The notes: generated by a model from the sequence alone, not told the origin. A stretch of 64,000 nucleotides of DNA from Eretmocerus hayati (GCA_029851415.1 CM056741.1:179535021-179599020), one strand, 5' to 3'; shown: positions 35,901 to 45,979, counted from the stretch's first letter. A program made the numbers and translations.

Positions 35901-38900
35901 GCGGAATTCCGTATTCGCGGTCAATTTTCTTGGCACGTAACCCCCGCGAATACGGAGGTTCGCCTGTAGTGCTATTAGTGCGATTCAAAGACATACGGCC
36001 GAGAAACGCATCCGCGGGACCTTTTTGCCCGTTGAGTAAGTCCTACTGATACTTCACTGATGCTCACTGAAACTCCACTGATGCTAACTGAAACTTCAGT
36101 GACGATGGCCCGTCCGACTTCAAAGGTCACTGAAATTTCAGTGAATGGCCTCACTGAAACTTCATTAATGCTCACTGAAACTTCAGTCACGATGGCCCGT
36201 CCGACTCCAAAGGCCATTGAGATTTAAATCATTGGCCTCACTGGAACTCCGGTGATACTCGCTGAAACTCCAGTGATGAGGACTCATCCAACCACCCCAG
36301 GTCACTGAAACTTCAGTGCATCTTCAGTGAATACTCACTGAAACTACTCACTGAAGTCTTTAGTCAGAGTTTATCCCAGATTCACCCACAGAAACCGAGA
36401 CCATCCAGAGAAGGGTCAATGTGCTATTTTTTCTTTTAAATAACTTCGTTTGAAATTCCGATTAGGCGCAATGCACGTAGAATCTCATGAAACATTGAAG
36501 AACGTCACTTATTAACCGGGTCATCCAGGGCATCATAATGAGATTTCTCACAATTTTGGTTATTTATGAATATTCTAGAGGCGCATTCTTGGTCAAGAGA
36601 GTGCTGTTTACACCACTGTAGAGCTCCGTACCGTCAAGCCCGATTAGGAATTCAGAAAACGTAAAATACGGTTTGTACAATGATGAGTCATTTTCGCCAA
36701 TTTGAAAATTTGGCCGAACGGTGTTTGGAAAGTGGTCTGAAATTCGGAGACTGCTGATAGCCTTTAATAACCATACAAAACAGTGTTATGGTTCAAAACA
36801 AGATGATGGAACCTTGAGAGGCATGAAATATTGATTCAAATGTACGAAATTCAACATATTGCCCATAGGTCCTTCAGGACCCACCAGGCGCCTATGGGTT
36901 AATCGAATTTCAGTGAGTTCTCACTGATAGTTTCAGAGAGAGTATGACGTATACTCATTCATCCCGCTGGTAACTAGCTATAGGAAGAGTGGCCGACTGT
37001 GGGCGCATGTCACATCAAGTACTGGGACCTCAAAAGTCTAAGAACCCTCTATATTATTTTATTTTTTCATACTGTTTGACCAAGTACTTACGGAAAGATT
37101 GCAGAAGAAGTGGCCGATCTGTGGGTAAACATGTGTTTCTTTTTTCTTCTGCAAAACACTGGACATTCCGCCAATATTACTATTGTTTATACGAGTAAAT
37201 AGCACAGCGTCAAGTCGGTCAAGATGACGCGTGAAGTCCCAAAAGCATGCTTTCCTGGCAAAACCTCCATCAACTAGCATGTTGAAACCGTTGATACCAA
37301 ATAAAGCGGCATCTCCTTGTCCGCCGGGGAAGACATACAGAGTAGGATGAGTGAATCTTATATTTCCAACAATGTCGGATGGCTCCAAAAGTTGATCAAG
37401 AGTTTGAGCTACCAAATACTGCCCTAAGTACTGAGAAAAACTTGTGATGGCCGGAATACCAGCCGTGAGTACATCGTCAGGATTAACTCTCACTCGACAG
37501 GCTCTGAAACCCAAATTGAATATCCAAGTTATATAGATTGCACTATGATTGGCGGTCAGCTAGCTTAGAATGTGTCGTGGCTCTTCTACGTTCATAGTCG
37601 TCTGTTTCACTAGAAAATTTCTCCTAGAGGTTCCATGATTGTTATCGAGAGTTATATGCAGAGGCAAAAGTATTATAATCCGATTCAACAAATAATGAAG
37701 CGATATATGTTTTCAATGTTCCACCGCGTTTCGATAATATGAAAACCCAATCGATTTTCTTGCCATCTGAAATAGACCAATATCCTAAGCGTGAAATGTG
37801 TCAAGTTCATTGCATGTCAAATGTATCCACTAAACTTTCTTAGTGCCTAATACAGTCCCCGACAAAATTGAGTGGACAGTATGCAAAAATTCATAGATCA
37901 AAAACTCAGGTCAGCTCTTGAGGGCTTATGCCGCTGAATTATGCACAATTGGATCCCCGAACATCTCACATTTACTCATGAAGAGCGGCGACTGCAAAAA
38001 TTCGCTTGGTGGAACTGCAGATGGCACTTAGTACGAGCACCTCGATTTTCGATCGGACAGAATTGAGTGGACACGCACTAAAAAGCCTTTGGAAATCTAA
38101 ATAGACCATCTGCCCATGCATATAGGGCTCTTTAGTGACCAGGGCAATCCCGTAATCACTAATGCTCGTCCATCGATGGGTATGGATTTTGCGGAATCTC
38201 GTTACGCGTGACGGGAAGGCCGGAAATGAAATTCTCCAGATTTCTCTTCAATTCGACTGCGAAAAATGCATCAATGCGCTGCATTGAAATGGGAGGACTC
38301 GAGAGTGAAGGGAATGATGGAATACCATTCCTGGGAGTCCACTCTTGTAGCCTTATCATCAAGAACTTGGATGAAAGTTGTTCAAAATCGCCTGGAAAAG
38401 AACACAGAAGAGAGGAAATTCTCAAAAAAAAAAGTATCCAACCTGATAGCGGCTGGACAGAATAAAATTCAAATCTTCAGTGGGATGTACCAATGGAGTT
38501 TTTTCAAATGTTGGACTCAAAAATCTCGAGTTGAGATGGTGGTCAGATGGGTGCAATCATCGATCCAGAGGAAGGGTAGGACAATACAGCCCAATATGTA
38601 AGCGTAGATGATCGAATGCTTGGAATTAATAGATTTGTAATTTGGAATCAAATTCCAGCTTATTTTGAAGAATTTGAGACTCATTTGATCATCTACTGTC
38701 CACTCAATTTTGTCGGGGACTGTATTCGTCAAATTGATTCTCCTCGTAGGTAAGATATTGCCATCTTTGCGTCGAGAATCAATGGTGAACTAGAAAGATA
38801 AGATCCTACGGTGTCTAGTTGTTCTCTACTTGTACGATTATAAAATGATGGTGTAATATCATATGGCCTGTTCAGTTTTGCGCCGATGCACAGCAACTCA

Positions 38901-40964
38901 AAATCCTTCAAGTATCGTATGAATCGATTTGAGATATCCAAAGAAAGAACAAAAATGATCCAAGAGACAAAATATTCGATGCATGAGTATGTATGTTTGT
39001 CGCATTTTTTGAAGTTGGTAATGATTATCAGGGCATCATATGGCAGTACGGAATCAAGTGAAGATATCTCCTTCATACGGCACGAAAAAAGAGTTTGTTC
39101 TGCATGATTGTAGGCATCCTCAACGAAGTGGAAAATTAAGATTCCTCTCGAGATTCCTCAAATATCGATATGCAATTCAGAATAATAGGATAATATTTTC
39201 ACCTTGTGCATGGTTCTTTAGATAGTCGTGCCGTTGACCAATCTCCAACACCCGCACAGTGAATATCTACTGTTACACTATTTGCGTAAGCTCGAAGCAC
39301 TCGCTGTACTTCATGCTCACTAAACGCATCTAAAAAATCGGCAAGGCTGAAGGTTCCATCCTGTAGAAAAAAATACTCAAAGTTAGTTTGGCCCAATAAG
39401 ATGCAAAATCAATTATTATTCGCGATAATTACTTGTAATATCCAGGAACCATTTCCCGCAAAAGTGTAGCCAGCGTGAATTATATGTCGATGCTTCGTGA
39501 AACTTGCGAGAAGATTGCGAATGCATTGTAACAGAGTGTTACTTTGCGGATAGATGAGCACTTCGGTTACCAGATTCTCAGTTGCATACTGTATTAGACG
39601 TTCACCTAAAGATAGATGATTAATCACATATTATCATTCTAAAACATCACGACAAATCATCTTACCTCCTCGACTATTTTGATTACCGCACAGAACGAGG
39701 AGTTATAATTGGCATCAACGGGAGGAAAAATAATCAATCGGCTTTCTATTCTATGAAAACATTTCCGACAATATTTTATGCAGCGATCTGCATCTTATTC
39801 AAATATAAAGGAATGCTATTGACTTACCAGGAGAGGTCATCACATCCGGATCACGGATTTGGCTGAGACTCTGGGAATAGTCTTCTTTTAGCACAGAAAG
39901 ACGATGTCCAAAATTATAGAACCTAACGCTCAAGCGTTTCCGAGCTACACCTTCAGGCAATAGCATTGTTCATATAGGCCCATGTTAAAAATTATACATA
40001 TAGGTATACCTTCAATGCTAATGTCCTTGGCTGTAGCTCGGAAACGCTTGAGCGTTAGGGTCTATAATTTTGGGTTTCATCTTTTGGCACTAAAAGAAGA
40101 CTATTTCCACAGATTCAGCCAAATCCGTGACCCGAATGTGGTGACCTCTCCTGGTTAGCCAGATTTGATTATTGCTTCAGGAGGTTTTTTTGTAGTTAAT
40201 CAGAATGAATTGCAAGTTCATGAAAAATATAGTCTGAGGGTCCAAGTAGTATGGAACAATGATGGAGAAATATGAAAGTTTGCAACATTTGAATGTAGCC
40301 CTTGATGTATGGAACGTACAGAATGTGATTTTGCGGATTTTGGTACAACGAGATATTACTCCCCATCTCGGACACTAATTGTGGTCGAGATATTTTATAT
40401 GTCAGAAATTCCCAAGATCTTTTTTGAGCAAATCAGAATAGAATTTCGGAAATACTTGCCATGATAAATGTTTCTCTCGAGACGTGGCTTTTAATGCTCT
40501 GTTTAATGCTCTGTGAAATGATATTTTCAAATCTACCCTAAGATTAAGAACTGAGGTTATTGAATGAGGTCACAGATGAATCAGAAATTCATAGATATGA
40601 GTTTATTTCAATCACCTAAAGAAACAAATAAAAATTTGACAGAACTTCCTCACAATAAGTTGATGGGCGATTAATATCAACTTCTGAACAAACAGTATTG
40701 CAATACACCTCATAAAAGATAAAGAACTTCGGGATCAGTAAGCTTAGCTTTCATATTTTTTCGAACAAAATGGCTGGGGCAATTCGAACAGATTTTCCCC
40801 TTTTTTTATATCTTATTGCTGTTCTCGAGATGATGGAAATTAGTAAATGATAAATTGGTACTTACCATTCCTTGCTTCTTCACCTTCTGGGGCCTGTGCT
40901 ACCAGAGCTTGTAGCTCTTTTTCGAGGTCCACGTGACAACTATCTTTATCCCAGGACAAAAAAC
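20808..40964 (-). CDS. futsch: Futsch / MAP1-family microtubule-associated protein (six exons, first coding exon missing)
   Basis: Six exons join with matching phases: 40866-40964, 39433-39605, 39203-39360, 37092-37503, 22291-34048, 20808-20977; total about 4255 residues. The first four encode the conserved MAP1 N-terminal domain (CHVDLEKELQ, HIIHAGYTFAGNGSWILQ, YVFPGGQGDAALFGINGF, YPQIGHFFCNL). The giant exon finishes that domain (SPDGDKD, LYHKVGHGTLDMY, TRILFPGSTPQHKIFEG), then has a Lys-rich segment, a very long acidic Ser/Thr/Glu/Asp-rich middle containing the family signatures ESGATTAPTLPEDERIP and TPDEVADLPVHEE, and the start of the light-chain domain (YVDLTYVSHHGNSFY). The last exon ends it (IPTYDTDTLGYW ... 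SCSAYRLEF). In Drosophila, Futsch binds and stabilises neuronal microtubules and shapes synapses; I assume the same here. Drosophila Futsch is longer and has many near-identical 37-residue repeats; I saw no such tandem array here. The first exon here begins with two bases finishing a Gly codon, so the start codon lies above 40964. Confidence 0.96.
20978..22290 (-). other. Last futsch intron
   Basis: GT (22290-22289) to AG intron of 1313 bases. It contains an imperfect inverted repeat of about 55 bases: 21870-21923 (CTTACGTAACTC ... GAATTGCTCCC) against 22068-22118, enclosing about 145 bases, probably a small decayed foldback element. No coding sequence. Confidence 0.7.
22291..34048 (-). CDS. 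futsch: futsch giant exon, 11,758 bases
   Basis: One uninterrupted frame of 3919 codons between acceptor AG (34049-34050, exon starts GAAAGGCGACAA) and donor GT at 22289-22290. The exon starts with ERRQVNSPDGDKDVDPL, so the frame extends 16 codons upstream of the first Leu that an ORF scan would pick. After roughly 180 residues of folded MAP1 domain there is a Lys/Ser-rich stretch (about residues 180-500), then acidic Glu/Asp/Ser/Thr-rich sequence with frequent SP and TP dipeptides, a helical-looking island at about 24520-24790, a cluster of (S/T)TPD motifs (GKSSPDVSL, GKSTPDMSM, GRSTPDKR) at about 23440-23670, and then RTIVTTTRTMSDDGE. The final 75 residues form the first part of the light chain. 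Intronless exons this long are unusual but known for futsch in insects. Confidence 0.97.
34517..36395. mobile_element. Foldback element with CACTGAAnnTTCAGTG iterons
   Basis: The left arm (about 34517-34855) and right arm (about 35967-36395) are inverted copies; for example GGGATCAACTCTGACTGAAG on the left pairs with the complement of CTTTAGTCAGAGTTTATCCC on the right, and the inner ends share GCGCTTACTCAAC/GTTGAGTAAG and CTCGGC/GCCGAG. Both arms consist largely of short palindromes of the form TCACTGAAATTTCAGTGA, with about two dozen half-sites. The interior has no ORF. Confidence 0.8.
35792..35966. mobile_element. Short pogo/Tc1-type element (MITE)
   Basis: Flanked by TA on both sides (35790-35791 and 35967-35968). 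The termini CAGTCAAACCTCCGTATTCG and its near reverse complement CGAATACGGAGGTTCGCCTG form inverted repeats of about 27 bases. Four further copies of the motif TATTCGCGG lie inside. TA duplication with ends starting CAG fits pogo-like Tc1/mariner elements. 175 bp, non-coding. Confidence 0.75.
37092..37503 (-). CDS. futsch: futsch exon (MAP1 N-terminal domain core)
   Basis: Acceptor AG at 37504-37505, donor GT at 37090-37091 (TCC|GTAAGT). It completes an Arg codon with one base and continues ACRVRVNPDDVLTAGIPA, SDIVGNIRFTHPTLYVFPGG, QGDAALFGINGFNMLVDGGF, RHLDRLDAVLFTRINNSN and YPQIGHFFCNLS. This is the metallo-beta-lactamase-like region conserved among MAP1 proteins, without enzymatic function being known. 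Confidence 0.96.
37504..39202 (-). other. futsch intron with a Tc1-like relic
   Basis: Phase-2 intron of 1699 bases. It contains the TA-flanked Tc1/mariner relic at 37853-38722. The rest has no recognised sequence. Confidence 0.85.
37853..38722 (+). mobile_element. Decayed Tc1/mariner-type transposon
   Basis: TA dinucleotides (37851-37852, 38723-38724) flank inverted ends that read CAGTCCCCGACAAAATTGAG inward on both sides, matching for about 28 bases. Between about 38200 and 38420 the plus strand, across shifted frames, shows traces of the C-terminal catalytic part of a Tc1 transposase: a NDGIPFLGVHS-like stretch, then IIKNLDE or, in another frame, TWMKVVQNRLEKN, resembling the LNPIENLW region. 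Frameshifts and stops make it inactive. 870 bp is much shorter than the usual 1.3-1.6 kb, so there is also a deletion. Confidence 0.75.
39203..39360 (-). CDS. futsch: futsch exon
   Basis: Acceptor AG at 39361-39362, donor GT at 39201-39202 (ACA AG|GTGAAA). It encodes DGTFSLADFLDAFSEHEVQR and VTVDIHCAGVGDWSTARLS, ending EPCT plus two bases of Arg. Conserved MAP1 N-terminal sequence, phase 0 in and phase 2 out. Confidence 0.95.
39361..39432 (-). other. 72-base futsch intron
   Basis: A very short intron (donor CAA|GTAATT, acceptor TTTCTACAG) separating the SWILQ and DGTFSL exons; the size is close to the insect minimum. Confidence 0.9.
39433..39605 (-). CDS. futsch: futsch exon
   Basis: Acceptor AG at 39606-39607, donor GT at 39431-39432. 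It encodes (G)ERLIQYATENLVTEVLIYP, QCIRNLLASFTKHR and HIIHAGYTFAGNGSWILQ, strongly conserved in insect Futsch. Two leading bases complete the Gly codon begun in the exon at 40866-40964. Confidence 0.95.
39606..40865 (-). other. futsch intron containing a hairpin element
   Basis: Phase-1 intron of 1260 bases. It contains the foldback at 39827-40154. An exon-like minus-strand frame at about 39666-39740, with a good donor, is out of phase with both neighbours and is not used here. Confidence 0.8.
39827..40154. mobile_element. Hairpin MITE with TTA flanks
   Basis: Arms 39827-39949 and 40032-40154 are about 123 bases each and about 85-90% complementary by eye (ends CCAGGAGAGGTCA; inner ends CGTTTCCGAGCTACA). 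TTA lies directly outside both ends, which would be a 3-bp duplication as in PIF/Harbinger elements. Non-coding, in a futsch intron. Confidence 0.75.
40866..40964 (-). CDS. futsch: futsch exon (most upstream found)
   Basis: Acceptor AG at 40965-40966, donor GT at 40864-40865 (AATG|GTAAGT). It encodes (G)FLSWDKDSCHVDLEKELQ and LVAQAPEGEEARN, the segment that follows the conserved ILxRLxKG helix in insect Futsch. That helix and the initiator Met must be in an exon further upstream. Confidence 0.95.
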
Positions 40965-41789
40965 CTGTAACAAAAAAGGTCATGGTCCTTGTTTAGATAT
41001 GATGGGATTAGGAAACTATCAATCTTTATGATTTATTCATTTTGATCTGTATTGCATCTCCATCTGCAGGCTCAATATAAAGATTGTCATCTTACGAGTG
41101 AGGGATGAGGAAAAATGATCACACTTTTGCATCAAAACGTGTTGGAAAACCAAAAAAAAAAAAATCAATTCATGGGGCAAAGAAAGTTTCTGTGGAGAAG
41201 CGATTGGAATGCCTCTGAATCCACTAAAACTGCTCATTTCTTATCAATTCCTCTTAAAACTTTTTGAGCCAGGCTGATTCGGGTTACCCATAAGATTACC
41301 CTGCGAAGTCAACTTATAGTTACCGTATGTTATTCTTATGGTGGCTGTAATTTTTGACTGTCATAAAAATAACATAGTAACTGCGAGTTGACTCTAAATC
41401 CCTCTAGCTCGTTCGCTGAACCGGGACCCGCCGGTGGGTCCCACCGCACACAGGGATGGAATTGCGATTCTTGTAGACGGGAAGCTAACCAATTAATCTG
41501 CTGATGATATTTAGTCAAAATGCAGTGTTTTCAAGTCGGTCATGGAGGTCTGTAATGTATAGGCCTTTTGAAGATATTCGACTCGGTCTGTTTACTTGAT
41601 CAATAAGTTGTCGCCAGAGCTGGGTCAATTAAAAGAGATGCAACCTGATAAAGGTTTAAGGATACTATATCATGACTCAAAAAGTTATCACCGACATGTA
41701 AATTGTGAATTCTCGTGTATGTTCGATATTATCCTGCTGTCACAATACTTCGATTCAATTTATGCAGTGATGACACATCAAGTCTGAAT

Positions 41790-42200
41790 TTTCAACGATA
41801 ATCAGATTCGGAAAGACACTTTTTGACACCCTGTGTGAGAAATCATCTTTTCCATCGTTTGTACGGAAAGAGCCATTTTCGTGCGGGTTTTTGATTTTCT
41901 TTCCCACGCCGAAGATAAAAAAATAGTATTCGACACTCGGAGCGGGGTGGTTTCCGCTTCCGAGCGATGATTCCGCCAAGGCTCGGGCCGCGGAAACCAA
42001 CATTCCATACCCGCCCTCGTATCGAAATGTTCTATTTTCGCACTGATTTTTCACTTTCTTTCACAGTCTGTCAGAAAAGACAGTCCGATACACGGGGAGT
42101 AAAACCTATTTTTCGCATCTTCGTGATGACTCTAGCCCTCGTCTACGGCTCGGGCCGGAAACCCATCACTCGGACGCGAAAAAAAATTTTTACACCCTAG
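41790..42200. repeat. Copy of dispersed CTCGGGCCG repeat (two modules)
   Basis: Module 1 (about 41930-42010) contains GGTTTCCGCTTCCGAGCGAT, GGCTCGGGCCGCGGAAACC and a TCGATACxxGG-type start on the opposite strand; module 2 (about 42088-42190) contains CGATACACGGG, CTACGGCTCGGGCCGGAAAC and CATCACTCGGACGCGAAAAA. Both modules return at 47.7-48.1 kb and, partly, at 53.0, 56.6, 61.1 and 63.2 kb. Confidence 0.75.
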
Positions 42201-42476
42201 TTATTTTTTATTCGAAGCATTGCGGCCTCAAAGGTCTAAACAGCTTTACTGTGTGATTATACTATTTGATAAACTGTGTACTGATGTATTACGACTAGCG
42301 CAAGCTGTGTTCTACTTCTTGGTACTCGTGGTTCATACGTCTGATGAGAACCCCCTGGCACAGCCCACCAGAGATAGCCACTGAGCCCTCCTTGTTTATC
42401 CAGGCCCTCCCGACATGTATACTCCCAGATATACTCCCAGATCCAACCCGTGTGCATAAGACGACTTGTACAGACA

Positions 42477-43032
42477 CTCAGGGAGCCTATTACGAACTTA
42501 AAAGTCGAGTGAGTGTATTCACAGTCACTAACTCACATACGATTTTAGTCCAATTAAATTAGATATTTGATGATCTATGGACATACCCTTACATTTATAA
42601 TCATTTATTTTTGATTTGGAACGAAAAAATGTATTTTATTTAACTAAATTGTACTGAAATATTGTATGTGAGTTGGTGACTGTGAATACACTCACTTGAC
42701 TCTAAAGTTCGTAAGGGTGTGTCCACAAATGAACCGTACGAACTGCTCATGCTCACAGCGCATACCCATGGCTCACGTGCGCCGCCATGCGCTACTCATC
42801 GGATTTTAGCCTGCGAGTGATATGGATTCTCCTTGCTACCGGCTGGATCCAATACAGAACTTGAGGTTAGCAACCGAGAATGAATGACGATCTCCCGGGA
42901 AATCCATATCACCCGCCGGCTAAAATCCGATGCGCAGCACATGGCGCACGTGAGCCGTGGGTATGCGCTGTGGAGCCGTGAACAGTGATGCGTACGCTTC
43001 ATTTGTGGACACACCCTAATAGGCTCCCTGAG
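42477..43032. mobile_element. Nested foldback with Harbinger-like inner element
   Basis: Outer arms: CTCAGGGAGCCTATTA (42477-42492) and its complement TAATAGGCTCCCTGAG (to 43032). Inside are two hairpins. 42493-42712 has arms of about 48 bases (TGTATTCACAGTCACTAACT against its complement). 42715-43016 has ends GGGTGTGTCCACAAATGAA inverted, with TAA outside both ends (42712-42714, 43017-43019), as expected for a PIF/Harbinger MITE. The second appears to have inserted at the edge of the first. Confidence 0.75.
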
Positions 43033-43156
43033 AGGTACAAGGAACCTTATTACTCCGAGCTCGGCGATCCCTGTCGCGGCAGTGTGACTCGCTACAATTT
43101 TCCTTTGTCCATGTTCCTTATATGTACATGGTGGACCACCTCATTTTATGTTCCTT

Positions 43157-43389
43157 AGGGTGATGACAGACAACCCGCTGCGACACAAATCTCACGAGAC
43201 GACACCGCCCGACATGACACGCAATTCATTTCTGCGAGCCCAACTATCCATTGATTGGATTTATTTTTAAAGTCCCACTTATGGATTATGTAAATGAATC
43301 AAATTTATCGATGATTAGGTTTGCAGGAATGAAAACAGAGTCGTGTCGCGATATTCGGGTCGTAGTGGGTTATCCGTCATCACCACATG
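43157..43389. mobile_element. Small MITE with GGTGATGAC ends
   Basis: GGTGATGACAGACAACCCGC at the left pairs with the complement of the right end, whose inward reading is GGTGATGACGGATAACCCAC. About 230 bases, no ORF. No clear target duplication. Confidence 0.6.
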
Positions 43390-44101
43390 CATGGCGAGTG
43401 ACGTGAATTGCACCATCGAGACAGTGTAGTCACCGAGCTATGAATAAGGCCCATGAACCCATCATTCTAGGCATTGACGGTTGAAACCGCTCGCAGTGAC
43501 GGAATCACTTACTCGCAGAGTGAGAGGCCTCGTTTGTATAACTGGAGATAACAGTGTGTCAGTGTACTTAACTGTGTGTTTAATGTAACCTCCTCGCATT
43601 CGCCCGATTTTACCCGTGAGTCAAGGGAAAACTTCATGGTGCAAAGAAAATTCGCCTCGAATAAGAGCCCAATGCATTTATCGTGTTACCGATTGGGCAT
43701 AAATTTTTACACCCTTGTAAGTATCGAAATGCACTATTTAAGGGGATATTCTCAAGTTCATGAGATCATGATTGGACCTCTTCAATTACTGACGATTCTG
43801 ACTTGGAATTTTTATAGAAATATACCGGTACAGACGGCTCAGCGTACACCCAGACTCCAAAATATCCCAATTTTACAAAATTATTACCAGAGCAAACATG
43901 ATTTATCAACCATCCTAACAAAATTATTGCACAGTGACACGTGCTCATTACTTATGGTTATAAAGTGGTCAAACTATAATCAAGAGCCCATGGAAATACA
44001 TTCTCATCGTTCACAGAGATAGCGATACTTGCGATACGTATCAAATCAATCCTAGTATTACCAAGATCGCGTGTCGATCGTACACTGTGATATAATCTAA
44101 A

Positions 44102-44116
44102 GAGAGAGAGAGAGAG
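44102..44116. repeat. (AG)n microsatellite
   Basis: A short run of GA dinucleotides, about 15 bases. Confidence 0.85.
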
Positions 44117-44194
44117 TTCAAAGCCACGAATAGCTAACCCAGGATATACGAAATGAAACGCACGATAATTCGTTTGAAAATACGACTGCTGCGG

Positions 44195-44300
44195 GAGGTT
44201 TAAATGACGTCACGAGTACCGCACCCCCTGTCACGTGGTCCTGCTTGCGCCCCGGTAGCGACGAGTGGCGCGCAAGGATCGATTCCTGCCACGACTTTAT
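44195..44300. promoter_or_regulatory. CpG-rich promoter-like patch with CRE and E-box
   Basis: An unusually GC- and CpG-rich block in AT-rich surroundings. It contains a perfect palindromic CRE, TGACGTCA (44205-44212), a perfect E-box CACGTG (44232-44237) and, downstream, TTTATATG (about 44296). By position it could be the futsch promoter or an enhancer in its first intron. This is inference from motifs only; no start site can be assigned. Confidence 0.35.
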
Positions 44301-44886
44301 ATGCTAGACGGGTATAGAAGTATTTTTTTTTTTTTTTTCTTGAGCCGGTTGCCAACATCAACTAACACGATTCTGTACATATTATTTTAAGCTTATAAAT
44401 GAATTTATTGAGATTTGACGGTTTGTTCTCTCGGTATCTCGTTCCTAAGTTCAATAAAAGTTTAGGATAAAAATATGAAATATTAGCCTTCAATGCACGC
44501 GCGACGACGGTTCTCGGTCAATCAATCTCGTCTTACTTATCGAGAAGTAACCTTCGACCGAACAGGTTTCTTTGTCGTATAATAAATAACACTTTTTGAG
44601 GAGTGGCACTCGAATCATGTCACAATAAGTACCGGTAGCCGAGCAGGTTTTCAAAAAATATCGACAATTTTTTCAAGGTTTGTATGCATGAGTAGTCGTG
44701 TTACACTTCCGTTTGATATGATTATTTTGTGATGTGTATCAAACAAATGATGGTAACTTAATTCCAAAGTATTAGTAGACTTGTACTCATTCTAAGTTTA
44801 TTAGAGATCATCGGAGTAAGTCTATCTAACATTTAGCTCAGATGCTTGAACATATTCAAAGTCCGTTCACACATGATACATATGTA

Positions 44887-45032
44887 TGTACACTTGGCGG
44901 TAGTTGATTCTTTCCGAGTTATTTCGACCGGCCGCGACGATTTCAGCTGATGGTCACTATTTGATTTACACGGGCACCGGCGCGCTCGGTCGAAATAACT
45001 CGAGAAGAATTAACTATACCGCCAAGTGTACA
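44887..45032. mobile_element. 146-bp hairpin MITE, interrupted at its end by a hAT-like element
   Basis: Ends TGTACACTTGGCGGTA and TACCGCCAAGTGTACA are perfect inverted repeats of 16 bases; inner arms (TCCGAGTTATTTCGACCG and CGGTCGAAATAACTCGAGAAG) continue the palindrome. The last bases, GTGTACAT, form the target duplication of the next element. Confidence 0.75.
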
Positions 45033-45033
45033 T

Positions 45034-45979
45034 CAGGGTGGGCCGAAAAAGGGCTTTTTCGAAAATCGATACGCCCTAGCGTGGAAATGTTGTGTTTGTA
45101 CATATAGATGTGAAAAAAATTTTGCTGGACGCTGAGAAATGAGATTTTAAGTCCCAGCAAGAGGCATCAAGCTTTCATCAAAATTAACGCAGGTTTAAAT
45201 GGGAATGTGCCTAATTCGGCACTTTTTTCTTCCTAACTTAGCTCGCATTTCTGGTGCATCCAAGCATTTTTCAACGTACTTTACCTCATTTTAGAGCTTG
45301 TTTCAAAACCTACAAAATGAGCTAAAATGCGTCTAATTTCGACTAACCCGAGCCCATCTATCTCAATTTTTTCAAAAAGTGATCATTATTAAAAATCCCA
45401 AAAATAGGGCGATTCTCCCTTCAATCTTTGCTCGTATTTCTGGTGCATCTGAACATTTTTCAATGTACTTTAGCTCATTTTAAAGCTTGTTCCAGAACCT
45501 AAAAAACGAGCTAAAGTACGTCCAATTTCAACTAATCCGAGTCAATCTATCTTAATTTTTCTAAAAAGTGATTAGTTTTGAAAAATCCGAAAATAAGTGA
45601 CTTCTCCCTCCCGCCTCACTCCTTTCAAAACTCGCAATGGAAAAGTTGAGATAGATTGGCTCGGGTTAGTCGAAATTGGACGTACTTCAGCTCATTTTGT
45701 AGGTTTTGGAACAAGCTTCAAAATGAGCTAAAGTACGTTGAAAAATGCTTGAATGCGCCAGAAATGCGAGCATAGTTAGGAAGAAAAAAATGCCGAATTA
45801 GGCACATTCCCATTTAAACCTGCGTTAATTTTGATAAAAGCTTGATGCCTCTTGCTGGGACTTAAAATCTCATTTCTCAGCGTCCAGCAAATTTTTTTTC
45901 ACATCTATATATACAAACACAACATTTCCACGCTAGGGCGTATCGATTTTCGAAAAAAGCCCTTTTTCGGCCCACCCTA
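45034..45979. mobile_element. hAT-like foldback element, 946 bp, with 8-bp target duplication
   Basis: GTGTACAT occurs immediately on both sides (45026-45033 and 45980-45987). The ends are CAGGGTGGGCCGAAAAAGGG and, reading inward from the right, TAGGGTGGGCCGAAAAAGGG; arms continue for about 200 bases with near identity. The centre has a direct duplication of about 187 bases (45235-45420, 45425-45612; marked by GCTCGxATTTCTGGTGCATC), and a partial inverted copy of the same unit at about 45650-45775. 8-bp duplications and CAGGG ends fit hAT elements. No transposase. Confidence 0.85.

Larger units (their letters stand above)
34049..37091 (-). other. futsch intron carrying foldback and pogo-like elements
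   Basis: Phase-0 intron of 3043 bases between CNLS and ERRQVNSPDG. It holds the CACTGAA-rich foldback element (34517-36395) with a pogo-like element just inside its right arm, and a further small cluster of CACTGA/TCAGTGA near 36905-36945. No coding sequence. Confidence 0.85.

Noticed and set aside
39666..39740. Minus-strand open stretch (IIFPPVDANYNSSFCAVIKI) with a GAG|GTAAG donor, looking like a futsch exon
   Set aside because: It ends in phase 0, but the downstream exon needs one carried base. The exon at 40866-40964 splices directly and in phase to 39605, and matches the expected family sequence.
43576..44022. 148-codon plus-strand frame next to the CpG-rich patch
   Set aside because: No recognisable motif, no signal peptide or splice context; composition typical of chance frames in this region.
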